Positions 34,972 to 44,421 are shown, counted from the stretch's first letter. The stretch: DNA of 64,000 bases from Prosthecobacter sp. (GCA_021733925.1 JAIPJY010000001.1:186001-250000), one strand, 5' to 3'. The notes: generated by a model not told the origin, from the sequence alone. Made by a program: numbers and translations.

Positions 34972-35963
34972 CTTTCACCCGTGATCATCTCCTGCGCCTC
35001 GCGCAAGGCCGCATCCTCGTGGTGGGAGATGTTATGCTCGACCACTTCATCTGGGGCCATGTCCGTCGCATTTCGCCGGAGGCCCCCGTGCCCATCGTGG
35101 AAGTCACCCGTGAGGAATTCTATCCCGGTGGTGCCGCCAATGTCGCTCGCAACATCTCGCCCTTCTCGCCAAACACCCATCTCATGGGCCGCGTCGGCAA
35201 GGACATGGCTGCAGACAAGCTCCGCGCACTCCTGATCGAAGACAAGGTCGATCCAGCCCCGCTGCTCGTGCATGACACGCTGCCCACCATCTCCAAAGCC
35301 CGCGTGTCCGCTCGCCAGCAGCAGATCGTCCGTGTCGACCGCGAGAAACTGCTGCCACTGACCGATGACGAACTCATCGAGGTTGAGCAGCGCCTGCGTG
35401 AACTCGCCCCCCATCTCGACGCCATCATTCTGGAAGACTACGGCAAAGGCTTCATGACCGAGAAGCTCATGCAACTTGTCGCCAAGATCGCCGCGGAGTA
35501 CAAACTCATCGTTACCGTCGATCCTTCTCCACGCAATCCATTGCCCTGGGCCGGCGTTTCGCTCGTGAAACCAAACCGTCTCGAAGCCTTTGCTGCCGCC
35601 GGTCTCGAAGATCATCTGCTGACCGAAGCCCCTCTCGAAAACAACGAACTCCTCGAAGTGGGCCGTGTGCTCCTCGCCAAATGGAACGTCGCCAGTGTCC
35701 TCGTCACTCTTGGTGAGCAGGGGATGATGCTGTTTGAGCGCGGTCAGCCTCCGCATCATATCCCCACTCGTGCACGTGAAGTCTTCGATGTCTCCGGCGC
35801 CGGCGACACCGCCATCGCCCTGCTCACACTCGCTCTCGCCAGCGGTCACAGCCTGCGCGAAGCCGCTGATATCTCGAACCACGCCAGCGGCATCGTCGTT
35901 GGCAAGCTCGGCACCGCCACATTGACGCCAGACGAGTTGCTGGCAGCCTTCTCATCCAAATGA
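34968..35963 (+). CDS. D-glycero-D-manno-heptose 7-phosphate kinase (HldE N-domain homologue)
   Basis: A 331-residue PfkB/ribokinase-family kinase. VVGDVMLDHFIWGHVRRISP and APVPIVEVTREEFYPGGAAN match the RfaE/HldE kinase domain, and DVSGAGDTAIALLTLALASG is the PfkB signature 2 with the catalytic Asp. E. coli HldE carries a second cytidylyl/adenylyltransferase domain, which is absent here, so the enzyme corresponds to the separate HldA form and its nucleotidyltransferase must be encoded elsewhere. It phosphorylates heptose 7-phosphate at C1 for LPS core or surface glycan. It overlaps the DAHP synthase and the gmhA genes by 4 bp each. Confidence 0.9.
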   Translation: MTFTRDHLLRLAQGRILVVGDVMLDHFIWGHVRRISPEAPVPIVEVTREEFYPGGAANVARNISPFSPNTHLMGRVGKDMAADKLRALLIEDKVDPAPLLVHDTLPTISKARVSARQQQIVRVDREKLLPLTDDELIEVEQRLRELAPHLDAIILEDYGKGFMTEKLMQLVAKIAAEYKLIVTVDPSPRNPLPWAGVSLVKPNRLEAFAAAGLEDHLLTEAPLENNELLEVGRVLLAKWNVASVLVTLGEQGMMLFERGQPPHHIPTRAREVFDVSGAGDTAIALLTLALASGHSLREAADISNHASGIVVGKLGTATLTPDELLAAFSSK

Positions 35964-36541
35964 GCACCGAATTCGCCTCTCTTTTTAAGACACATCTCAG
36001 CGAGCATCAGGACGCCATCGCCAAATTGAGCGCGATGAGTGATCAGATCGCTCCGCTGGCCGACGCCTGGCTCACCGCCTTGAAAGACGGGAAGAAAATC
36101 ATCTTCTTCGGCAACGGGGGCAGCGCCGCCGATGCGCAGCATCTCGCCGCTGAACTCGTCGTGCGTTACCGCATCAACCGTCCGGCCCTTGCCGGTTTCG
36201 CCCTGACCACCGACACCTCGATCCTCACGGCTCACAGCAACGATTTCGGCTACGACACCGTCTTTTCGCGTCAGATCGAAGCGCTCGCTCAGCCGGGGGA
36301 TGTGGTTCTTGGCATTTCCACCTCAGGCACGAGCAAAAACGTTCTCCTCGGTCTTCAGGCTGCCAACAAACGCGGCTGTGTCACCATCGCCTTCACCGGC
36401 GAAAAAGGCGCAGATTGCGCTGCTGAAGCCAAACTGAGCTTCAAAGCGCCCTCCGCCATCACCGCACGCGTTCAGGAATGCCACCTCCTCATCGGGCATC
36501 TCCTCTGCGATGTTGCGGAGCAAAGCTTCGCGGCGGCTTAA
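35960..36541 (+). CDS. gmhA: Phosphoheptose isomerase (SIS domain)
   Basis: A 193-residue SIS-domain protein converting sedoheptulose 7-phosphate to glycero-manno-heptose 7-phosphate, the first step of ADP- or GDP-heptose synthesis. Diagnostic are KIIFFGNGGSAADAQHLAAE with the zinc-ligand region, RPALAGFALTTDTSILTAHS, FSRQIEALAQPGDVVLGIST and SGTSKNVLLGLQAA, ending with QECHLLIGHLLCDVAEQ. Its fusion by 4-bp overlap to the heptose kinase gene strengthens the assignment over generic SIS proteins such as DiaA. Confidence 0.93.
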   Translation: MSTEFASLFKTHLSEHQDAIAKLSAMSDQIAPLADAWLTALKDGKKIIFFGNGGSAADAQHLAAELVVRYRINRPALAGFALTTDTSILTAHSNDFGYDTVFSRQIEALAQPGDVVLGISTSGTSKNVLLGLQAANKRGCVTIAFTGEKGADCAAEAKLSFKAPSAITARVQECHLLIGHLLCDVAEQSFAAA

Positions 36542-36562
36542 AGCCCGCGTTTCGCGTCCTTC

Positions 36563-37864
36563 ATGGCCGCTGGCAGTCACATCATCAAAACGTTCTCGCT
36601 GGCGACGACGCTGCGTGTGGCACGGCTTGCACTGAGCTTCGCGCTCACCTGTGCGCTGGCGCGTTATCTTGGCGGCAGTGGCTTCGGCCAGATCGCCGTC
36701 GCCATGGCCGTCGTGTCGATTCTCCTGAGTGTCGGCGAACTCGGCTTCGCCCGCTACACCGTGCGCGAGCTCATGAAGCAGGACGCAGATCAATCCGCCG
36801 TGCTCGGCACCACGATCACGGCCCGGTTCATTGTTTCCGCATCACTCTTCGCCGGTTTGATCGCATGGATCGGCTGGCGCAAACCGGAAGGCACGCTGCT
36901 GCTCGTCGTTTATGGCATGCAGTTGCTCACCAATCCTGCCACCGAAATCTTTGCATGGCTGGAAGCTCATGGCCGTGTGGCACAGTCCGTTGTTGCCCAG
37001 TTTACCGGCTTCATCGTCAGCGCCGCCTGCATTGCGGCGGGTATCTGGTATCAGGCACCACTGTGGTTTTTTGCCCTGACCTATGCGCTTGAAGGCTGGA
37101 TCTTCATCTCTCTCAGCGCACTCGTTTTCCATCGTTGCGGCGGCAGCGTCAAATGGGGTGCCTTTCAATTCTCACGCGCCTTCGCCCTTGTCAGCCGTTC
37201 GTGGCCTGAACTTGCCTCCCAAGCAGCATTGATCCTGCTGTTCCGTCTCGATACCATGATGATCGAATGGCTGCGTGGCGCTGAGGAGGCCGGCGTCTAC
37301 GGTGCAGCCGTGCGCGTTTCTGAAATGGCCTACTTCATGCCGGGCATCCTTGCCACCCTGTTCCTGTCGCGTCTGATGCAGGATCGTCAGAACACTGCTG
37401 AACGCTTTGAAAAAAGCGTGGTCGATTACTTTTCTGCCTCCGTCGTACTCGCTTTTGCCGTGGCAGTCGGTCTACTGCTGGTTTCTCCCTGGATGTCGTT
37501 TGCATTCGGCAAGGAATTCGCCCGCAGCTCTGAAATGCTGCGTGTGCACGCCTGGGCCTTCATTCCGTATGCCATCGGCATCGCCCGAACGCAGATTCTG
37601 ACGGTGGAAGACAAGCTGGCCGCAAACCTCCCTTCTGTCATCGTTGCCGTCGTGGTGAACGCCTCGCTCAACATGCTGTGGATTCCCGCGCATGGCGGTG
37701 TGGGCGCGGCATGGGCGACGCTGGTTTCCTACACGCTGGCCTGGGTGGTGTGGACCTATCTCTCACCTTGGCTCCGCCTGAACGTCTCCGGCCTCATGAC
37801 TCGTGCTTTCATGGGCCTGCCGCGTTTCACGCTGCTGCGCATGCGGTCGCTGCTGCACTCCTGA
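36563..37864 (+). CDS. Polysaccharide flippase (Wzx/MATE-like)
   Basis: A 433-residue membrane protein with about 12 hydrophobic segments. The N-terminus LALSFALTCALARYLGGSGF and GQIAVAMAVVSILLSVGELG is typical of the oligosaccharide flippase (polysaccharide biosynthesis protein) family, as is the conserved RFIVSASLF region and TRPLDTMMIEWLRGAEEAGVY-like stretch (FRLDTMMIEWLRGAEEAGVY). It should move lipid-linked repeat units to the outer face of the inner membrane. It sits 21 bp after gmhA and just before a polymerase-like gene, as in O-antigen clusters. Confidence 0.88.
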   Translation: MAAGSHIIKTFSLATTLRVARLALSFALTCALARYLGGSGFGQIAVAMAVVSILLSVGELGFARYTVRELMKQDADQSAVLGTTITARFIVSASLFAGLIAWIGWRKPEGTLLLVVYGMQLLTNPATEIFAWLEAHGRVAQSVVAQFTGFIVSAACIAAGIWYQAPLWFFALTYALEGWIFISLSALVFHRCGGSVKWGAFQFSRAFALVSRSWPELASQAALILLFRLDTMMIEWLRGAEEAGVYGAAVRVSEMAYFMPGILATLFLSRLMQDRQNTAERFEKSVVDYFSASVVLAFAVAVGLLLVSPWMSFAFGKEFARSSEMLRVHAWAFIPYAIGIARTQILTVEDKLAANLPSVIVAVVVNASLNMLWIPAHGGVGAAWATLVSYTLAWVVWTYLSPWLRLNVSGLMTRAFMGLPRFTLLRMRSLLHS

Positions 37865-37871
37865 TTATTTT

Positions 37872-39422
37872 ATGCAAAGCAGGGCATTGATCATCTTTCT
37901 TGGCGGCATCGGCGCCATTTACGTCATGCTGTCCGTGCTGCTCGGTGGCGGCAACACCATCGGCGCGCTCGCGCAGTTTCTCTCCATCGGCTCATTCATC
38001 CTCGCTGTGCTTCAGCCGCGCCTGGCACTCTATCTAATGGTGCTCTACGCGGGTTATAGCGATCTGCTCAAGCGCATGATGGTCTTCGACGGTCATGTCA
38101 CCATGAACGACATCATGTGGGTGCGTGCTCTCTGCCCGCTGACCCTGGCCGGCATCTGCATCGGCACCTTGGTGCGTTCACTTCATGACGGCAGCCTGCA
38201 TCACAAGCGCAAGCTCGTTTCGCTGCTCGTCTGCTTCCTCGGTTTCATCGTTTCCGGTGTGTCTGCATTGCGCAGTGGCAGCGGTTTCAATGCGGCCGCC
38301 ACGCAGCTCGCGGACGGTGCGGCCTACATGTTCCTGCTGTTCGTGGTTCCCTGCATCTTCCGCACTCCGGCCCAGATCATCGCCTTCATCAAATACTGTC
38401 TCATCGTCTTCATTCCCGTCGCTCTGTACGGCATCAAGCAGCAGATCTTCGGCCTCAGTGACTTCGAAATCGAATACCTGCAGTCAGGCCTCACGGTGCT
38501 CTCCAAGCATCTCGATGACGTCCGTCCCCGCCCATTCTCCACCTTGGTGGACAGCTCTCCCTTTGGCACCACTTGCGCAGTCTGCGCCTGCCTGGCGCTC
38601 ATGGTGCGCCGCCATCATCGCGACACCGGCACCCGGGCTTGGGGCGGAATGGGTTTCGTGCTTTTCACGCTCTTCGTGGTCGCCTGCATTGCCAGCATGG
38701 CGCGTATTGCCAACATCAACTGGATCCTGCCCATCCTGCTGCTGCCGGTGCTGCGCAGCGCACGCGGCACCGCGACTCTTTACGCCACCGTTGCCACCAT
38801 GTTCGTCACCGCCTGCATTTTTGCTCAGGAACTCATCAACGCCGTCACCCGGCTCACACTCTGGGCGCTCGAAAACTTTGGCGGCACCGCCATCGGTGTG
38901 CAGTTTTCACGCTTCTGGACCATCTGCGACCGCCTCGACGGCATGCATGACATTGCGCACAACCCGCTCATGTGGACCATGTTCGGTTACGGCACCAAAG
39001 GCGCGGCTGACATGCATGAGGCAAAATTGGTTGCCAGCCATGATCTCATATCCAATCTGCTTCTCGAAATAGGCTGGCTGCCACTCGGCATCCTTCTCAT
39101 CATTGCGGCATTTGCCCTGCATTCGTTTCATCGCAGTGTGCTCGGGCTGCGCGGCACTCCCGTCTTCAGCATCTGCCTCTGGATGGTTGGCATCTTGTTC
39201 GGCCTCCTGGTCCACAATATTTATGCCGGCAATGTCACCTCCACATTCCCGGTGAATTTCTTCTGCTGGTTCATCGCCGGCGGGCTGAATTCCTGCATCA
39301 TTTACCAGGAGGCTCTGCGCGTGAAAAAGAAGCAGCCGGAACAGCCCGCACCTCAGGTGCAACACCCTTCCTTTGCGCATGCTGCCACGGCGCCGTTCAA
39401 TCGAAACCTTCCCTATGGCTGA
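37872..39422 (+). CDS. Polytopic membrane protein, O-antigen polymerase/ligase-like
   Basis: A 516-residue protein with at least ten predicted transmembrane stretches (for example LIIFLGGIGAIYVMLSVLLG, LVSLLVCFLGFIVSG, YMFLLFVVPCIF, PLGILLIIAAFALH) and a large loop after residue 200. Topology and context, between a Wzx-like flippase and glycosyltransferases, suggest a Wzy polymerase or WaaL ligase, but I cannot point to a diagnostic motif, so the name stays tentative. ATG 37872 was chosen as start; the frame extends to 37803 within the upstream gene. The stop overlaps the start of the next gene (ATGGCTGA at 39415-39422). Confidence 0.72.
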   Translation: MQSRALIIFLGGIGAIYVMLSVLLGGGNTIGALAQFLSIGSFILAVLQPRLALYLMVLYAGYSDLLKRMMVFDGHVTMNDIMWVRALCPLTLAGICIGTLVRSLHDGSLHHKRKLVSLLVCFLGFIVSGVSALRSGSGFNAAATQLADGAAYMFLLFVVPCIFRTPAQIIAFIKYCLIVFIPVALYGIKQQIFGLSDFEIEYLQSGLTVLSKHLDDVRPRPFSTLVDSSPFGTTCAVCACLALMVRRHHRDTGTRAWGGMGFVLFTLFVVACIASMARIANINWILPILLLPVLRSARGTATLYATVATMFVTACIFAQELINAVTRLTLWALENFGGTAIGVQFSRFWTICDRLDGMHDIAHNPLMWTMFGYGTKGAADMHEAKLVASHDLISNLLLEIGWLPLGILLIIAAFALHSFHRSVLGLRGTPVFSICLWMVGILFGLLVHNIYAGNVTSTFPVNFFCWFIAGGLNSCIIYQEALRVKKKQPEQPAPQVQHPSFAHAATAPFNRNLPYG

Positions 39423-40521
39423 TTTGTCACAATTAGTCGTGCTGGGGCCGCATGGCCTCTACGATTACAGCGGCAGGCCGCGTCGCTTCATGGACGCGGT
39501 GCCGATGCCTGCCCATGGAAAGGCCTTGATCGGCGCATGGTATCAAAATGATGAACAGCTCGAATGCGAGTATCACCGCAAACAGTGCGGTGCTCTCCGT
39601 CGCCTTAGCGCCGCATTTCGCCTTGTCTGGAAAAACTACGCCGCCCTTCGTCAGGCGCGCATGATCTATTGCCTCAATGGCATGGATTACACGGTTCTGC
39701 TCCTGCTCTCCCGCTGCGGCCTGTTTCGCACCGATGGAAAAATCATTCGTCGTGTCGCTTACCACGATCCCGCGCTGCAGAGGCTCGCTTCCAGTCTGCA
39801 AAATGCCGCACCGGCTTTTCAGGTCGAGTGCATCACATCCGAGCAGTTCGCCGCCACATCCCAGCGCCTGGGTTCACACCGGGTGATTTTACGACCATGG
39901 AAAATCGACACTGGCTGGTTTCAGCCCGCGGATGATGTGCCGAAAACCCGCGCCCTGCTTCCTGGCAACATCAGTCGTGACGAAGACATCGTGGCACCAC
40001 TCCTGCATCGGGGGCTATCCATCACACGCATTGCTCGCATTCCGTCTGTGCACGAGCGCTTTGCCTCCGAAATTGCCAATCCGCGTTTTGAACTCGTCGT
40101 AAATGCCTCACATCGTGAGTACCTGGAATACTTGCATGCTGCTCCCATGGTGCTGCTCCCCATTCTGCCCTGTGACAATCCTGCGGGACTCACCGCTGCG
40201 ATGGAGGCCATCTCCGCCGGCGTGCCGGTCCTCGCCAATCACAGCATGGGCCTCACCGAGCTCTTTTCAGAGTGCCAGTATCCCGTACCGATGCTCCCCA
40301 CTCTCGATCCCGACGCCTGGGCGCGGGCGTGTCATCAGGTCGAAGATCAGCGCGACTCTCCCGATTTCCTGTCCGCACTGGAAACTTCACGTCAGCTCCT
40401 CCTCAAACGTCACAGCATCCTGCCTGCGGGTGAAGACTGGGCTCAAATTTTTGCCGAGGCATGCGCTGCTGATCCAGCCGTCTGTGTGTCAGCCTTTGGC
40501 GCAGCCTCATCTCCCGCATGA
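39415..40521 (+). CDS. Glycosyltransferase (GT-B fold, GT4-like)
   Basis: A 368-residue cytoplasmic protein. The C-terminal half is GT-B like: LRPWKIDTGWFQPADDVPKT, MVLLPILPCDNPAGLTAAME and AISAGVPVLANHSMGLTELF form the donor-binding region with the E-x7-E-like AAMEAISAG segment of group 1 glycosyltransferases. The N-terminus is not similar to a known acceptor-binding domain. Donor and acceptor sugars are unknown. It overlaps the membrane protein upstream by 8 bp and the next glycosyltransferase by 4 bp. Confidence 0.78.
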   Translation: MADLSQLVVLGPHGLYDYSGRPRRFMDAVPMPAHGKALIGAWYQNDEQLECEYHRKQCGALRRLSAAFRLVWKNYAALRQARMIYCLNGMDYTVLLLLSRCGLFRTDGKIIRRVAYHDPALQRLASSLQNAAPAFQVECITSEQFAATSQRLGSHRVILRPWKIDTGWFQPADDVPKTRALLPGNISRDEDIVAPLLHRGLSITRIARIPSVHERFASEIANPRFELVVNASHREYLEYLHAAPMVLLPILPCDNPAGLTAAMEAISAGVPVLANHSMGLTELFSECQYPVPMLPTLDPDAWARACHQVEDQRDSPDFLSALETSRQLLLKRHSILPAGEDWAQIFAEACAADPAVCVSAFGAASSPA

Positions 40522-41669
40522 GACCCGGCCTGTTGCTCATCGGCCACACCTACGCCGCGCTCGAAAATCGCAAAAAGCTGCAGGCGCTCGCCGCGCATTT
40601 CGAACTCGTCTGCGTCACCTCCACTCCCGAGCAGCACCTGGTTCTAGGTCGTCCTTCCTCCGACTTCGACAACGACTCCGACGCCCCCACGCGCAACTAC
40701 CAGCTCATCCGCCTGCCGCGCTCAGGCAAAACCAGCACCACCTTTCACTACTCTGGCCTCGCCGCCGTCATGCGATCTCGCCGCTTCGATGCGGTCCTCG
40801 TCGAAAATGAACCCTGGGCCCGCGTCTGCTGGCAGGCACGATTGTTGAAAGCCCTGTTCCAAGCTCAAGCCCTGTTCGGTGAGTTCACCTGGGAAAACGT
40901 TGAGCGCCCTGGCTGGAAGGGACTCATGCTCGCTCCCATCTATCGTGCCATGACTGCCACGACCGACTTCATCATCGCTGGCAATGAAGCCGCTTCACAG
41001 CTCGTGCAAAAGCATGGCGCACGTGCAGACAATGTCCTCGTCTCTCCACAGCTCGGCGTCGATCTCGACAATCATCAGCCGGCTTCCTCAGCCGAGCACG
41101 CAGCACTGCGCCAGGGCTGCGGCTTGCCAGCAGACGCTTTCATCGTCGGCTACTGCGGTCGATTGACTGAAGAAAAAGGTCTCCATGAATTGCTCCAGGC
41201 CTGCGATGCATTGCAGAACGTTCATCTTGCCATTCTCGGTTCCGGCAGACTCGAATCCTGGCTCAAGGAACAGCAGCAAGCACGGCCATGGCTGCATTTG
41301 CTGCCGCCACGTCCGCATTTCGAGATTCCCGCTTTCCTGCGCTGCCTGAATGTCTTCGTGCTCGCCAGCAAGCCGGTTCGCACCATGCAGCTCTGCTGGG
41401 AGGAGCAGTTTGGCCATGTCCTCATCGAGGCCATGGCCTGCGGCGTCGCCACCATCGGCTCCAGCAGCGGTGCCATCCCCGAGGTCATCGGCTACGAGGA
41501 AGCCGTTTTTCCTCATGGCGATGCCGCTGCTCTGGCGGGGCGCATTCGAGGTGTGATGAATGACTCCACCATCGCTCAGAGCCAGCTCGACCGCACTCGC
41601 AGCCTCTACACCCATGAGGCCGTCGCAGCACAGTGGGCCGCATTCATCCATCACCAGCTCGCCGCATGA
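40518..41669 (+). CDS. Group 1 (GT4) glycosyltransferase
   Basis: A 383-residue GT-B enzyme. Conserved parts are LVSPQLGVDLDNHQPASSAE, the donor-loop start FIVGYCGRLTEEKGLHELLQ (GT4 signature), HLAILGSGRLESWLKEQQQA, and EEQFGHVLIEAMACGVATIG with the E-x7-E motif followed by SSGAIPEVIG. It transfers an activated sugar to the growing glycan; specificity unknown. Translation is coupled by ATGA overlaps to both neighbours, linking the gene to the polysaccharide operon. Confidence 0.9.
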   Translation: MRPGLLLIGHTYAALENRKKLQALAAHFELVCVTSTPEQHLVLGRPSSDFDNDSDAPTRNYQLIRLPRSGKTSTTFHYSGLAAVMRSRRFDAVLVENEPWARVCWQARLLKALFQAQALFGEFTWENVERPGWKGLMLAPIYRAMTATTDFIIAGNEAASQLVQKHGARADNVLVSPQLGVDLDNHQPASSAEHAALRQGCGLPADAFIVGYCGRLTEEKGLHELLQACDALQNVHLAILGSGRLESWLKEQQQARPWLHLLPPRPHFEIPAFLRCLNVFVLASKPVRTMQLCWEEQFGHVLIEAMACGVATIGSSSGAIPEVIGYEEAVFPHGDAAALAGRIRGVMNDSTIAQSQLDRTRSLYTHEAVAAQWAAFIHHQLAA

Positions 41670-42400
41670 GCAGTTATCGCGACATCCTCTATCGCAACTA
41701 CTCCGCCTCCTTTGAAGGTCAAAAGGCGCTCGATGCCGGCATGCAGCATGCTCAATACGAGGCGACCTACGCTCATCTGCCTACAGACCGCAGTTCCAGC
41801 ATCGTCGATCTCGGCTGTGGCAAAGGCGAGTGGATGGCGTGGATGTCCTCCAAAGGCTTCACCCAGCTTACCGGTGTTGATCTTTCCCCCTCTGACCTCG
41901 CCATTGCCCGGCAAAACGATCCCGATCGCAATTGGGTCGAGGAAAACGTCATCACCTTCCTCGAATCACACACCGCTGCGTTCGATCTCCTGCATGCGAA
42001 GGACATCATCGAGCACTTCACCAAAGACGAGTTCATCCGCTTCCTGGCCGCCGCCAGAAACGCGCTCAAACCGGGCGGAAAATTGTGGATGGTCACCTTC
42101 AATGCCCAGAGCCCCATGTCCTCCGTCACCCGCTACGGTGACTTCACACATGAGACCGGCCACACGCCCAGCAGCCTGGCTCAGTGCCTCCGGGCCTGCG
42201 GCTTTCACGAAGTTCGCGTCTCTGGCTTGCATTACTGCTCATCCAGCCTCGGCGGGCGTTTGCGCTCCTTGCTCGGCAGCTTGGTTTATGGCTTCTGCCG
42301 CGTGCTCATCCAGCTTCGGCATGGCAAAGGACCTCAGACTCCGGGCATCGACCGCATGACGGCCAGGCCGGATCTCTTTGTCGAAGCGGCGAAAGCCTGA
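41666..42400 (+). CDS. Class I SAM-dependent methyltransferase
   Basis: A 244-residue protein. Motif I VDLGCGKGEWMAWMSSKGFT and the following TGVDLSPSDLAIARQ (acidic residue for SAM ribose) define the Rossmann methyltransferase; FDLLHAKDIIEHFTKDEFIR is the post-motif region of the ubiE/methyltransf_11 group, and ARNALKPGGKLWMVTFNAQ the conserved strand. Sitting in the glycan cluster, it may methylate a sugar or a lipid carrier. ATG 41666 overlaps the preceding gene by 4 bp. Confidence 0.87.
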   Translation: MSSYRDILYRNYSASFEGQKALDAGMQHAQYEATYAHLPTDRSSSIVDLGCGKGEWMAWMSSKGFTQLTGVDLSPSDLAIARQNDPDRNWVEENVITFLESHTAAFDLLHAKDIIEHFTKDEFIRFLAAARNALKPGGKLWMVTFNAQSPMSSVTRYGDFTHETGHTPSSLAQCLRACGFHEVRVSGLHYCSSSLGGRLRSLLGSLVYGFCRVLIQLRHGKGPQTPGIDRMTARPDLFVEAAKA

Positions 42401-42404
42401 TTTC

Positions 42405-43214
42405 ATGTTTCAAAGGCTCTCCAACGCCCTCAGCGGCCTGCGTGCCATCAGCCAGTTTGATCGGGTGTTATTCACGCTCTGCCAGCGACTGCTCGGTCGA
42501 CGCCTTGGCTGGACGATGTATTCGAAACGTCGGCTTACGTTTCTGGTCGATCATCTCGCGGGTGATCAAAGCGGCACCCGTGACTGCATTGCCGGTCCGA
42601 TGTATCGGGAACTGTTCAAGGAAATGCAGTTGCCTCGGCAGTTGCGGCTTCTTGACCTCGGCGCCAACGGCGGCGGTTTCCCCCTGCTTTGCCTCGATCT
42701 CGGCTTCGAACTCTCCGATCTCACCTGCGTCGAGGTGAATCCCTTCACCCATTCCCGGCTCACTCTGAACATCAGACACAACGTTGGTCTTCGGCCAAAG
42801 ATTCTGAACGTCGCCATCGGCGGTCATCCACGTGAGCTCACGCTTTCTTTCCCAACCGGCGGCACCGGTTTTTCCATCTATGGCTCAGCGGACGGCGTCA
42901 CGAATGAAGAGGCCATCATCGAGGTGCTTACGTTTGATGAAATCATGTCTCGCGGCTTCGCTGACGGGGCCGTGGATCTTTGCAAGATGGACGTCGAGGG
43001 CGCTGAGTACGAAGTCTTCCTCGGCGACTCCTCCGCTAGCCTGCGACTTGTCCATTATCTCGTCATCGAAATTCACGCAGCAGAGCCGGCAAAGCAGGAC
43101 GCCCTCCACAGAAAGCTCACGAGCTATGGTTTTGATCGCATCAAGACCTCCTCCGCCTGCGATGACGTTCATCTGTTCGTCAATCGCCAGTGGTCGGACT
43201 CAAGCCGCCGCTAA
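42405..43214 (+). CDS. FkbM-family methyltransferase
   Basis: A 269-residue protein with the FkbM domain: RLLDLGANGGGFPLLCLDLG (motif I, DLGANxGGF), TCVEVNPFTHSRLTLN, VLTFDEIMSRGFADGAVDLC and KMDVEGAEYEVFLGDS, the characteristic KxDVEGxE segment. FkbM enzymes O-methylate sugars in exopolysaccharides and antibiotics, fitting the location in the glycan cluster. It follows the previous methyltransferase by 4 bp, and its end overlaps the convergent GT9 gene by 15 bp. Confidence 0.9.
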   Translation: MFQRLSNALSGLRAISQFDRVLFTLCQRLLGRRLGWTMYSKRRLTFLVDHLAGDQSGTRDCIAGPMYRELFKEMQLPRQLRLLDLGANGGGFPLLCLDLGFELSDLTCVEVNPFTHSRLTLNIRHNVGLRPKILNVAIGGHPRELTLSFPTGGTGFSIYGSADGVTNEEAIIEVLTFDEIMSRGFADGAVDLCKMDVEGAEYEVFLGDSSASLRLVHYLVIEIHAAEPAKQDALHRKLTSYGFDRIKTSSACDDVHLFVNRQWSDSSRR

Positions 43215-44210
43215 CCTCGTTTCGATCCTCCGATGCACCTCATCCACACTCCAGCGGTCCATGCAGGCCATCGGCCGCTGCGTGTTCTGACAGGCATTCA
43301 CGGGATGCGAAAGCAGATCACAAGGCTGGCAGGCCAGTTTGGGATCACGAAGAATATCAAAACCGTCCGTATGCCAAGGCGGATCCCAATTGGGAGTCGA
43401 AGGCCCGTTGAAGATCGTTCCAGGAACACCGAGTGCCGAAGCGAGGTTCATCGGTCCCGAGTTGTTGCCGATGAAGTGCCTCGCACCCGCCAGCACGCGC
43501 ACCAGTTCATCCAGAGACCCAGGTTTCACTCTTCGCACCTCCGGCTTCAACATTTCCTCCCCAGGTTCGCCCTGTTCAAACCACGTCACCGCATGCTGGG
43601 CAGACAGCCGGTTCGCCAGCTCGACCCCGCGTTCCAGCGGCCACCGTTTGTAGGCGCGGCTCGCACCCGCATGCATCACCACCGAACCATGTTCTTCACG
43701 GCCAAAGGCGCTCAAGTCTGGAGGGGGCATTTTTTCTGGCAAAGCAGGCAGTTTCAAACGACCAATCAGTGCCTGCGCGATGCGCCAGTTATAGATCGCC
43801 ACATGTTCCTGACCATCCGTGGGCACGCGGAGATTCAGCAGCGCATTCAGCTTCACTCGCTCGGACAGTGGCCCGACGCTCATTCGGGCACCGCTGCACC
43901 TTGCGAGCATGTGCGCCACACTTCCCTGATCACCACCGAGCAGGCATGCGTCCGGCTTGAGGGTTCGAATATCCCGCCAAAAACGCCACAACCTCGCGGG
44001 ATGTCTCCACGCGCCATTAAAATCCGCAGTCACGTAAGTGATGACTTCCACCTTAGGACAGCAGACTTCATACAACCTCGCCGCCGTCGGACTCGTCAGC
44101 ACCACAATGCGCCATTCCGGATGCGCCGCCACAAGCGACTGCACGACAGGCAGATACACGACGTTGTCGCCGAGTTGGTTCACTTTGGAAATGAGCAGCG
44201 TCTTGAGCAT
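43200..44210 (-). CDS. GT9 heptosyltransferase
   Basis: A 336-residue glycosyltransferase family 9 protein. MLKTLLISKVNQLGDNVVYL is the ADP-heptose transferase N-terminus, VVMHAGASRAYKRWPLERGV the substrate-loop region with KRW, and HFIGNNSGPMNLASALGVPG the conserved nucleotide-sugar segment (GNNSGPMHLA type). It is expected to add heptose to LPS core or a surface glycan, consistent with the heptose kinase and isomerase genes upstream. It is the only minus-strand gene in the cluster and converges on the FkbM gene. It diverges from the exosortase across about 210 bp. Confidence 0.9.
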   Translation of the reverse strand: MLKTLLISKVNQLGDNVVYLPVVQSLVAAHPEWRIVVLTSPTAARLYEVCCPKVEVITYVTADFNGAWRHPARLWRFWRDIRTLKPDACLLGGDQGSVAHMLARCSGARMSVGPLSERVKLNALLNLRVPTDGQEHVAIYNWRIAQALIGRLKLPALPEKMPPPDLSAFGREEHGSVVMHAGASRAYKRWPLERGVELANRLSAQHAVTWFEQGEPGEEMLKPEVRRVKPGSLDELVRVLAGARHFIGNNSGPMNLASALGVPGTIFNGPSTPNWDPPWHTDGFDILRDPKLACQPCDLLSHPVNACQNTQRPMACMDRWSVDEVHRRIETRLAAA

Positions 44211-44421
44211 TGGATATTTTGACAGGCTTGCCTTTGAATCTCATCCCAACGACTCAGCCTTACTGCCTTGCATGTGACCCCGTGGCCTGCTTGGCTTGCA
44301 GCATCGCACTGCTAACTTTTGCCTTCAATGAAATTCAAATGTGGGTGGACCAGTTAAAGAAATTACTAATGAAGCTGCGGGTCGGTGACGAATTTGGCGA
44401 TTCCTTTCTCCACCAATCATC
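44211..44421. other. AT-richer divergent spacer between GT9 gene and exosortase operon
   Basis: This 211-bp spacer separates the minus-strand GT9 gene from the exosortase operon. It is richer in A and T than the genes around it, which suits promoters for both directions, but no hexamer pair is convincing. A 71-codon plus-strand frame, 44210-44425, crosses the spacer and overlaps the exosortase start as ATGA; it contains a CLAC...CLAC cysteine pattern but no family resemblance. Confidence 0.4.

Noticed and set aside
34968-35963. Possible bifunctional HldE
   Set aside because: The protein ends after the kinase domain; no cytidylyltransferase HxGH motif is present in the gene or just downstream.
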